A stretch of 64,000 nucleotides of DNA. Origin: a bacterium (GTDB lineage: Bacteria; Desulfobacterota; Binatia; HRBIN30; CADEER01). A model generated the notes under the pieces. That model searched no databases and had not been told where the DNA came from. It was given only the letters and a program-made list of their open reading frames with translations. The translations under genes and the position numbers were made by a program. How positions within the stretch are numbered: the first letter of the stretch is position 1; every line of letters starts with the position of its first letter. The DNA is taken from assembly GCA_019637795.1 (NCBI GenBank), contig JAHBUY010000001.1, positions 765,001 to 829,000 of the forward strand, written 5' to 3'. This document shows, one piece after another, positions 1 to 7,344 of this stretch.

Positions 1-803
1 CCGGGGGCGGGACGCCGCACGCGCAACAGGGTCAGGGTCAGCCCGTCGTCGGTCTCGACGTAGTGGGTGGTCACCAGGTCCCCGGGATCGCTGGCCCCGC
101 GCGGGGTCCCGATCGCGATCGGGCTCTGGCGCGTCGCCGCGAGATGGCGGCGCCGGCGCCAGGCGGCGATCTGCGGCGTGACGTACACCCGCCACAGGGC
201 GCCGGCGAAGAAGGCGTTGTAGCGCGCCGCGGCGGCGAGGCGGCGCCGGCGGCTCGGCTGGCCCGGCGCCAGGGCGCGCCGCAGCATGCTGCGCAGGAGG
301 GCCGCGAAGGCCCCGACCGACACCAGCAGGATGCCGGCATGGCGCGCGTCGCCGTGGCGCAGATCGACGTGCAGACGGGTGGTGTCGCGCCAGATGTCGA
401 ACCCGGGATCGTCCTTGACGAATTTGATCCCGACCAGGGAGAGCGGGCCCTCGGCGCCGGTGCCCGACAGCTCGTAGCGCATGACCCGCGCGCTGGCGTC
501 GCCGGCGTCGGCCGCGAGCAGGCTCACCCGACCCTCCACCGCCACCGCGCCGCCGAGCAGGGGCCCCTCGATCCGGCCGCGCAACGCCGCCCAGTGCTCG
601 GGGTCGTCGAGAAAGGCCGCGACGTCCTCGATCGACACCTCGAGATCGATCGCCAGGGAGACCCCGTCGGCGCGGCCGAGGCGGAAGCCGCGCTCGTAGT
701 CGGTGGCGTCCGGCGCCGCCGCGCGATCGGTCGCGCACGGATGGACGAAGCCCTCCATGCGCTCGTGGAAGCGAACGGGGGCCGGCGGCCGGCTGTCGGT
801 CAT
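1..803 (-). CDS. GMC-oxidase-associated protein, probable alpha/beta hydrolase (partial, runs off the left edge)
   Basis: About 267 N-terminal residues are visible, starting MTDSRPPAPVRFHERMEGFV. The ATG shares ATGA with the stop of the upstream GMC oxidoreductase gene, so the two are probably translationally coupled. The visible part has a DYERGFRLGRADG stretch near residue 37 and then a beta-rich segment. From memory this module occurs in bacterial cholesterol-oxidase-like proteins, ahead of an alpha/beta hydrolase. The last visible residues (THYVETDDGLTLTLLRV) look like the first strand of such a hydrolase, but no GxSxG is in the window. Function is inferred from its neighbour: it may act on the same sterol or lipid-like substrate. 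No signal peptide is seen. Confidence 0.6.
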   Translation of the reverse strand, partial: MTDSRPPAPVRFHERMEGFVHPCATDRAAAPDATDYERGFRLGRADGVSLAIDLEVSIEDVAAFLDDPEHWAALRGRIEGPLLGGAVAVEGRVSLLAADAGDASARVMRYELSGTGAEGPLSLVGIKFVKDDPGFDIWRDTTRLHVDLRHGDARHAGILLVSVGAFAALLRSMLRRALAPGQPSRRRRLAAAARYNAFFAGALWRVYVTPQIAAWRRRRHLAATRQSPIAIGTPRGASDPGDLVTTHYVETDDGLTLTLLRVRRPAP

Positions 804-2476
804 GGGCGTGGCGGCGCCTCGGGGCCGACCCGGATCAGCTCGTCGGCACAGCGGTCGGCGAAGGCGGCGATGGTGAGCGACGGGTTGACGCCGACCGGAC
901 CGCGCATCGCCGCGCCGTCGACGACGTGCAGACCGGGAACGCCGAAGACCGCGCCGAACTGATCGACGACCCCTTCGGCGCGGCTGCGGCCCATCGGACA
1001 GCCGCCGAGCGGGTGCACGGTGATGATGCGCCGCAGGCGACCGAGCGGATTGCGTTCGTAGTCGGCGCGCATGCGCGCGGTGGCGTCGGCCATCACCGCG
1101 TCGATGGCGCGGTAGAAGCGGCGCGTCGGACGGTAACGCCAGGTCGACTGCAACTGGCCGCGGCGCAGATAGAGCCGCCCGTTCGGCATCTCGCGCCCCA
1201 TGCCGAGCAGGGGCAGCGCGCTGGGCCCGAACAGCGACGAGAGCTCGGCGCTCAGGTTGCTGTCGGTGTCGAATCCCACCTGCCCGGCGAGGAAGCGGCA
1301 GGCCAGCCGGACCAGTCGTCGCCAGCGTGACGGCAGCGCCGCCACCTGCAGGATCCAGTTCATCCCCTCCGGGATGCCGCCATCCTCCAGGCAGTAGCGC
1401 TGGCCGTCGCGCTCGCCGAGCAGGGCGGCGGTGATCACCGGACCGAAGGTGGCGCCGAGCGGTCCGCTGCCGTCCGGCGACTCGCGCTCGCGGGCGAACG
1501 CCAGCCAGTCGCCGTTGCCGCAGAAGCGGGTCCCGAGCTGCGTCGCGTCGATGCCCGGGAAGGCGCGCCGGTTGCGCAACAGCAGGAAGGTCGTGCCGAG
1601 GCTGCCGGCGGCGAGCAGCAGGCGCCGGGTGGTGATCCGCTCCAGCGGCAGCCCGGCGGTGTAGGTCGGCTGCCCCTCGGCGGCCTCGTGGTGGCGCACG
1701 AAGCGGACCTCGAAGCCGCCGCCGCCCGGGAGCGGCCGGAAGTCGCGCACCTCGCACCGAACGCGAATGTCGGCGCCGGCGTGGGCGGCGGCGGAGAGAT
1801 AGGTGTGGTCGAGGGTGTTCTTGCTGCCCTGGTTGCAGCCGAGGTCGCACTCGCCGCACAGCGTGCAGGTGCGGCGCGGGGCGTTGTGGAGATTGGGAAA
1901 CGGCGCCGCCAGCGGCTCGCCGCACCGCGGCGGCTGGCCCGGGTTGGCGAACGTCACCGCCAGCGGCGGCAACTGGGCGAGCGGCCGCTCGGGCAGCGCC
2001 GCCGCCGCGGCGAGCAGCGCGTGGGTCTTGTGGCTGCGGTCGTAGCCGGGCTCGTGCAGCGGGTAGCGCTGGGCGCCGAGCGCGTGCTCGACGCGATCGT
2101 AGTGCGGCTCGAGATCGGCGCGGCGCAGCGGCCAGGGCGCATGGCCGTTCTCGGCATCGCGCCGCTCGAACCACTCGGCCGGCATGCGCAGCAGGACATT
2201 GGCGTAGATCAGGGAGCCGCCGCCCAGCCCGCTCGACACCAGCGCCTCCAGGCCGCGGAACGACCAGAGGTCGAACAATCCGTGCAGGCCCTCGCTCGGA
2301 TCCCACAGGTTGCGCCGCATCGCGTCGGGGGTGCGCGCGAAGGCGCCGGGCGGGTACGCCTTGCCGCGTTCGAGCACGCACACGCGCCAGTTGGCGGCGG
2401 CGAGCCGGAAGGCGCTCACCGCGCCGCCGAAGCCGGAGCCGACGATGACGGCGTCGAAGTCGCAGGGGGCGCTCAT
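800..2476 (-). CDS. FAD-dependent GMC oxidoreductase, cholesterol-oxidase-like
   Basis: 558 residues. An N-terminal dinucleotide fold gives VIVGSGFGGAVSAFRLA (Gly13-x-Gly15-x-x-Gly18), which binds FAD ADP. LGGGSLIYANVL lies near residue 90. The C-terminus has HPLGGCPMG followed by GLHVVDGAAMRGPVGVNPSL, the GMC C-terminal signature with its catalytic-base His region. A Cys cluster, CTLCGECDLGCNQG near residue 205, is typical of the cholesterol-oxidase branch. The enzyme probably oxidises an alcohol on a sterol-like or bulky substrate using O2 or another acceptor; the substrate is not readable from sequence. It starts inside the stop of the kinase gene (ATGA) and ends inside the start of the next gene, so the three form one operon. 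No Tat or Sec signal is seen, so it is likely cytoplasmic. Confidence 0.85.
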   Translation of the reverse strand: MSAPCDFDAVIVGSGFGGAVSAFRLAAANWRVCVLERGKAYPPGAFARTPDAMRRNLWDPSEGLHGLFDLWSFRGLEALVSSGLGGGSLIYANVLLRMPAEWFERRDAENGHAPWPLRRADLEPHYDRVEHALGAQRYPLHEPGYDRSHKTHALLAAAAALPERPLAQLPPLAVTFANPGQPPRCGEPLAAPFPNLHNAPRRTCTLCGECDLGCNQGSKNTLDHTYLSAAAHAGADIRVRCEVRDFRPLPGGGGFEVRFVRHHEAAEGQPTYTAGLPLERITTRRLLLAAGSLGTTFLLLRNRRAFPGIDATQLGTRFCGNGDWLAFARERESPDGSGPLGATFGPVITAALLGERDGQRYCLEDGGIPEGMNWILQVAALPSRWRRLVRLACRFLAGQVGFDTDSNLSAELSSLFGPSALPLLGMGREMPNGRLYLRRGQLQSTWRYRPTRRFYRAIDAVMADATARMRADYERNPLGRLRRIITVHPLGGCPMGRSRAEGVVDQFGAVFGVPGLHVVDGAAMRGPVGVNPSLTIAAFADRCADELIRVGPEAPPRP

Positions 2477-5400
2477 GCCGGGTCGAGCGAATCGCTGTCG
2501 AGGCGGGCAGCGAGCGCGGTCATGCCGAGCGCCGCCGCGGTGGCGCGCGCCTCGGCCGCGAGGGCGGCGGCGCGGGCGCCGGCGCCGGCGCGACCCCGAC
2601 GGCGCAGGAGGGCGGCGTAGTCCGCCTGCACGTGCGCCAGCGCCGGCGGCGAGTCGACCCGCGCGTTGAGCTGCAGCGCGGCCTCGAACCAGCGGGCCGC
2701 ATCGTCGTCGTCGCCCATGGTCGCCGCCAGCAGACCGAGGTTGCGGGCGGCGGCGCCGAGCGGCGCGGTGCCGGCGGCGACGACGAAGTGGTGGGCGCTC
2801 GGCAGGTGCAGGGCGTAGAGCCGGCGCGCCGCCGCCGCGTCGCCGACCCGGGCGCAGAGGCGACTGAGGTAGGTGAGCTGGACGTTGAACGTCAGATCGC
2901 GCGGCAGGGCGCGGAAGTCGTTCGCCGCCAGGGCCGCGAGCTCGCGCGCCGCCTCGTCGAGCCGGCCGGTCTCGGCGTACAGATACGCCAGCGCGACCGG
3001 CCATCCGGCATTGTGCGGGTACTGGGCGCGCATCATCTCGAGCACCGGCTCGATCTCCGCCAGCCGGCCCTGTTCCTGGCGCAGCGAGTACATCTGGGCC
3101 CCGAACACCTGCCTGGCGCCGTCGATCTGGGCGCGCTCGCCGAGCCCCGGCGTCTCGAACGCCATCTGCTCCACCTCGGCGAAGCGGCCCCGCAGCAGCG
3201 CCAGCATGGTGCGCCGCAGATGGGTGACGTATTCGAACACCGGCTGTCGCAGGTCCGCCGCCTCCCGCGCATGGGTGTCGAGCTCGCGTTCGAAGGCCTC
3301 GACGTCGCCGAGCTCCATGAGGTCGACCATCCGCCAGCCGCGGCCGCTGAGCGCCAGCCCGCGCTCGTCCGATGCCTCGGCGAGCTCGATCAGCTCGCTG
3401 GAGAGGGCGAGCCGTTCGGCGGCGTTGTCGGGTCCCCACAGCGCCCAGCGGGCGTGGCGCAGCACGTGCGCCAGCGACACCAGGTCGGCGGTGCGGCGGG
3501 CGAGCGCGATCGCGTCGCGCGCCAGGGCTTGGCGGCGGCCTGGATCGCCGGGCGCGAAGGTGATCGCTTCGGCGAGGCGCGCCATGACCCGCGCGCGCAG
3601 CGGGTCGGGGCGATCGCCGAGCGCCGCGACGCTGGCTTCGAGCAGCGCCACCAGGGGCTCGTCGACGAACCCGATCTGCATGCCCGAGTGCTTGCCGCCG
3701 GCGGCCAGCGCGGCGCGCGCCAGCAGCGGCGCCGCGCCGAGGCGGCGGGCGGTTTCCGCGATCTCGCGCGCCATGCGCTCCGCGGTCGCCGACTCGCCGG
3801 CGTTCCACAGCGCATCGGCCTGGGCGAGCTGGATCTCGCCGCGCTGCACCTCGTCGACCGGTGGCCGGGCGGCGAGCGCGGCGAGGGCGCGGCCGTACAG
3901 GTCGGCGCTCTCCTGGTAGGCGAGCCGGCGACCCGCCGCCGCGGCCGCGCGCAGGGCGAAGGGCAGGGCGCGCGCCGGATCGCCGGCGGCCTCGTAATGG
4001 TGCGCCAGGTCGGCGGCCCGCGCGTCGGCATCGCCGGCGGCCTCGACCTCGATGGCGCGCGCGACGGCGGCGTGCAACTGGCGGCGGCGGGCGCGCGTCA
4101 GGCCGGTGTAGAGCGTCTCGCGGAACAGGGCGTGGGTGAACCGATAGCGCGCCGCGGCGTCGGGGACTTCGGCGAGCAGCGCGAGCGCCACCGCTTCGTC
4201 GAGCACGCCCACCAGCGCGTCGGCGTCCAATCGGGTCACGGCGCCGAGCAGATCGGCGTCGAGCTCGCGGCCGATGACCGCCGCGGCCTGGAGCGCCTGG
4301 CTGGCGCGCGCGTCGAGCCGCGAGAGCCGCTGGCGGATCACCTCGCGGACGCCGAGCGGCACGGTCAGCTCGGGATCGGCCAGGGCGGCCGCCCACGGTC
4401 GATCGACGCACTGGCCCTGGAGATGGCGCACCGTCTCGGTGATGAAGAACGGGTTGCCCTCGGTCCGCTGATGGATGGCCGCGACCGCCGCCGGCGGCAC
4501 CGCGCTGCCGGTCATCGAGACGATCAGCTTGCGCGAATCGTCGGGCGCCAGACCGTCGAGCGCCAGCCGCTCGAGGCGCTGCTGGCGATGGAGGTCGGCG
4601 AGCGCGGCGGCCAGGGGATGCGCGTCGCCGACCTCGGTCTCGCGGTAGGAGAGCAACACCACCAGCGATGCGGCGTCGGCATGGGCGACGACGTGCAACA
4701 GCAGGCGCAGGGTCGAGCGATCCGCCCAGTGCAGGTCCTCCAGCACGACCAGCAAGGGCCCCGGCTGCGCGGCGGCGGCGAGCAACCGGGAGACGGCGTT
4801 GAACATCTGGTAGCGCGTCGTCTCGGTGTCGGTGTCGCTCGGACCCACGACCTCGGGCAACCGTTCCGCCAGCTCGGGCAGCAGGCGTCCCAGCTCGACG
4901 GCGTCGCTGGCGAGCTGGGCGCGCAGGGTGTCGGGCGCGGTGTCGCGCACGTAGCGGCCCAACGCCTCGACGAACGGTTGGTACGGGATCAGCGGCTCGG
5001 CGCTGGCGCCGCCCAGCAGCACGCTGCCGCCGTCGTCGTAGACGACGCGCGCGAACTCGCGCGCCAGGCGCGTCTTGCCGATGCCGGCCTCGCCGCTGAT
5101 CGCGATCACGCGCGGCCCGGCGACCCGCTGCGCCATCGCCCGGTCGAGCGCCGCCATCGCGACGTGCCGGCCGACGAACGCCGTCGTCTCCTCGACGGCG
5201 AACCAGGCCGGCAGCGCCAGCCGCGGCGCGCCGGCCGCGCGGCTGGCCCTCGACGCCCAACGCGCGAGGGCGGCGCGCACCGCCGTCGCGGCGGGGCGGG
5301 CCGACGGGTCGATGGCGAGCAGCGACGACACCAGCTCGCTCAACGCCGGCGGCACGTCCGGCCGCCGCTCCAGCACGGGTGGCGGGGTCTGACGCAGCTT

Positions 5401-6228
5401 GCGGCCGAGCAGGTCGTTCAGCGTCTCCGCCTCGAACGGCGGGGCGCCGACCAGCAGCTCGTACAGCAGGCTGCCGAGCCCGTAGAGATCGCAGCGCGCG
5501 TCCAGCACCCCGCCGCTGATCTGTTCGGGAGCCAGGTAGGCCGGGGTGCCGATCAGCTCACCGTCGGACCGCGGCATCAGCTCGGCGACGCGCGCCAGGC
5601 CGAAGTCGCCGAGGAAGACGTCGCCCTTGCCGTCGAGCAGCACGTTCGACGGCTTGACGTCGAGGTGGACGACGCCGCGCTGGTGCGCCGCCACCAGCGC
5701 CTCGCACAACTGCAGGCCGATCTGCACCACCCGCTCGACCGCGAGCGGCGCCGGGCCGCTGCGCGCCAGCTCCGAGGCGAGGTCGCCCCCGGCCATGAAC
5801 TCGTTGATGATGAACGCCGCCGTCGGCGTGTCGATGACGTCGTAGACGGTGACCACGTGGCGGGTGCCGCCCACCCGGGCCATGATCCGGGCCTCGCGCA
5901 GGAGATCGTGGGTCAGCTCACCGAGCGCCGCAGTGTCGAACGCGGCCACCGCGACGTCGCGGTCGAGCACGGCGTCGCGGGCGAGGTAGACGCTCTTCTG
6001 GGCGCCGCGTCCGAGCAGGAGCAACGGCTGGAAGCGCGCCGGCAGGCTCTCGAGCAACGGCGGCGGCGAGGCGAGGAGACCGCCGGACGGCGTCGGGTCG
6101 CCCACGTGCGTCCGACAGCAGCGGCACGGCCCGCCCCCCTGACTGTTCGTGAACCCGCACGACGTGCAGGCGCGAAAGTCGATCGGCAGGCGCGCCGCCA
6201 GCGGCGCGCTGGCGGCGGTCTCTACCAT
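2473..6228 (-). CDS. Ser/Thr protein kinase fused to AAA ATPase and helical repeats (PknK/MalT-like), beta3 Lys missing
   Basis: 1251 residues. An N-terminal ribbon CTSCG..CRCC (21-38) is followed by a kinase domain (about 68-320) with Gly loop GRGAQKSVY, HLDVKPSN (Asp190, Lys192, Asn195), DFG 208-210 and an APE-like APEQ. Where kinases have VAVK, this one reads DVAVAAF, so Ala95 takes the place of the ATP-anchoring Lys. A STAND/AAA module follows: Walker A GEAGIGKT (379-386) and Walker B LLVVLEDLHWAD near 500. The remaining ~600 residues are Ala/Leu-rich helices, probably TPR-like. Such proteins usually couple signal sensing to transcription or to a partner enzyme, but no DNA-binding or cyclase domain is seen. 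It heads a three-gene operon (ATGA overlap with the GMC gene). An AGGG-N4-CCCT palindrome lies about 100 bp upstream. Confidence 0.85.
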   Translation of the reverse strand: MVETAASAPLAARLPIDFRACTSCGFTNSQGGGPCRCCRTHVGDPTPSGGLLASPPPLLESLPARFQPLLLLGRGAQKSVYLARDAVLDRDVAVAAFDTAALGELTHDLLREARIMARVGGTRHVVTVYDVIDTPTAAFIINEFMAGGDLASELARSGPAPLAVERVVQIGLQLCEALVAAHQRGVVHLDVKPSNVLLDGKGDVFLGDFGLARVAELMPRSDGELIGTPAYLAPEQISGGVLDARCDLYGLGSLLYELLVGAPPFEAETLNDLLGRKLRQTPPPVLERRPDVPPALSELVSSLLAIDPSARPAATAVRAALARWASRASRAAGAPRLALPAWFAVEETTAFVGRHVAMAALDRAMAQRVAGPRVIAISGEAGIGKTRLAREFARVVYDDGGSVLLGGASAEPLIPYQPFVEALGRYVRDTAPDTLRAQLASDAVELGRLLPELAERLPEVVGPSDTDTETTRYQMFNAVSRLLAAAAQPGPLLVVLEDLHWADRSTLRLLLHVVAHADAASLVVLLSYRETEVGDAHPLAAALADLHRQQRLERLALDGLAPDDSRKLIVSMTGSAVPPAAVAAIHQRTEGNPFFITETVRHLQGQCVDRPWAAALADPELTVPLGVREVIRQRLSRLDARASQALQAAAVIGRELDADLLGAVTRLDADALVGVLDEAVALALLAEVPDAAARYRFTHALFRETLYTGLTRARRRQLHAAVARAIEVEAAGDADARAADLAHHYEAAGDPARALPFALRAAAAAGRRLAYQESADLYGRALAALAARPPVDEVQRGEIQLAQADALWNAGESATAERMAREIAETARRLGAAPLLARAALAAGGKHSGMQIGFVDEPLVALLEASVAALGDRPDPLRARVMARLAEAITFAPGDPGRRQALARDAIALARRTADLVSLAHVLRHARWALWGPDNAAERLALSSELIELAEASDERGLALSGRGWRMVDLMELGDVEAFERELDTHAREAADLRQPVFEYVTHLRRTMLALLRGRFAEVEQMAFETPGLGERAQIDGARQVFGAQMYSLRQEQGRLAEIEPVLEMMRAQYPHNAGWPVALAYLYAETGRLDEAARELAALAANDFRALPRDLTFNVQLTYLSRLCARVGDAAAARRLYALHLPSAHHFVVAAGTAPLGAAARNLGLLAATMGDDDDAARWFEAALQLNARVDSPPALAHVQADYAALLRRRGRAGAGARAAALAAEARATAAALGMTALAARLDSDSLDPA

Positions 6229-6324
6229 CGCCCCGCGTCCGGATCGTCGTCCTGCCTACGTGTCATCGCGATCGCTCACTCGAACGCCCAGGAACCCTTA
6301 TGACCGATGCGGCGGCGGTTCCCT

Positions 6325-6342
6325 ATCAGGGATTTCCCTGAT
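6325..6342. promoter_or_regulatory. Perfect 18-bp palindrome upstream of the kinase operon, possible operator
   Basis: ATCAGGGA-TT-TCCCTGAT: 8-bp arms around 2 bp, about 97 bp upstream of the kinase start. The core AGGG-N4-CCCT also occurs upstream of the NHL-repeat gene at 30870-30883, at a similar distance and orientation. An overlapping half-site CCCTATCAGGG extends it to the left. The 6229-6439 gap holds no other gene-like feature. Confidence 0.45.
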
Positions 6343-6439
6343 CGTCAGCCGGGCGAGGCGCCGCGCGCGCGCGCCACCGGCCGGCATCGCGATAACGGCC
6401 TCGAGGTGGCAGGACGCCGGCCGGCCGCGGCGGCGCGTG

Positions 6440-7180
6440 TCAGTCGGCGGCGGGCGCGATCTGGTGGCAGGGCGCCGCGGGGGCGCCGCGCAGGTGGGCG
6501 ATGGCGCCGCTGGCCGCGAAGGTCCAGAGGGCGAAGGCGATGAGCATCGCGCCGGCGACGCGGCGCGGCGCGGCGGCGCGGGCGAGGCCGCCGACGCGGC
6601 CGGCGAGCAGGCCGGTGGCGACCATCGCCGGCAGCGTGCCGAGGCCGAACCCTGTCATCAGGAGCGCGCCCTGTCGCCAATCGCCGCTGGTCGCCGCCAG
6701 CGCCAGGGCGCTGTAGACGAGCCCGCAGGGCAGCCAGCCCCACAGCATGCCGAGCGCCAGCGCGCCAGGCAGCGAGCGCCCGGGGCGCAGGCGCGCCGCC
6801 AGCGGCGCGATGTGGCGCCAGACGCGCGCTCCCTGGCGCTCGAGGCGCGCCAGGCCCGACGACCAGCCGGCGAGGTAGAGGCCGAGCGCCAGCAGCAGCA
6901 ACGCCGCCGCCGCGCGCAGCGCGATGACGCCGCTGTCGCCGAACAGCCGCGCCAGGGCGACGCCGAATCCGCCCGCGAGCGCGCCGGCGGTCGCGTAGCT
7001 GACGACGCGCCCGAGATTGTAGGCCACCTGGCGTGCCGCCGCCGGCGCGGCGCGGCGCGCGCCCGGCGCCAGCGCCAGCGCGCCGGCGATGCCGCCGCAC
7101 ATGGCGACGCAGTGGGCGCTGCCGAGCAGGCCCAGAGCGCCGCCGCCGAGCAGGCTGAGCGACCCGACGTCCGGGATCAT
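6440..7180 (-). CDS. Sulfite exporter TauE/SafE-type membrane protein of the cbb3 cluster
   Basis: 246 residues with about six hydrophobic segments. The first holds GLLGSAHCVAMCGGIAGAL and a later one GMLWGWLPCGLVYSAL. These paired Cys motifs (HCxxMCGG and PCG) mark the cytochrome-biogenesis/SafE-like family often placed next to ccoS, where it is thought to help copper or thiol handling during oxidase assembly. Its ATG shares ATGA with the ccoS stop, making it the last gene of the cco operon. The C-terminus ends CHQIAPAAD. The role in copper delivery is inferred from position. Confidence 0.85.
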   Translation of the reverse strand: MIPDVGSLSLLGGGALGLLGSAHCVAMCGGIAGALALAPGARRAAPAAARQVAYNLGRVVSYATAGALAGGFGVALARLFGDSGVIALRAAAALLLLALGLYLAGWSSGLARLERQGARVWRHIAPLAARLRPGRSLPGALALGMLWGWLPCGLVYSALALAATSGDWRQGALLMTGFGLGTLPAMVATGLLAGRVGGLARAAAPRRVAGAMLIAFALWTFAASGAIAHLRGAPAAPCHQIAPAAD

Positions 7181-7344
7181 GGCGGCGGTCCGGGTCGCCC
7201 CGCGTCGTCGTGGTCGAAGAGGATGCGCGTCGCGGGCGAGTCGAGATCGTCGAACTGCCCGTGCCGCACCGCCCAGAAGAAGGCGGCGATCGCCACCACG
7301 AGCAGCATCAGGGCGAGCGGAATGAGGACGAAGATGATGTTCAT
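7177..7344 (-). CDS. ccoS: cbb3 oxidase assembly protein CcoS
   Basis: 55 residues: one N-terminal membrane helix (MNIIFVLIPLALMLLVVAIA) followed by FFWAVRHGQFDDLDSPATRI, the CcoS signature (WAxxxGQFDDLxxPA). CcoS is needed to insert redox cofactors into cbb3 oxidase. The ATG lies within the ccoI stop and its stop lies within the next start, so it is fully embedded in the operon. Confidence 0.95.
   Translation of the reverse strand: MNIIFVLIPLALMLLVVAIAAFFWAVRHGQFDDLDSPATRILFDHDDAGRPGPPP

Noticed and set aside
2632..6303. Very long open frame on the plus strand opposite the kinase gene
   Set aside because: It is Gln/Arg/Gly/Ala-rich with no Shine-Dalgarno or domain, and it exactly mirrors a clear kinase/ATPase gene. 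Such antisense frames are expected at this GC content.
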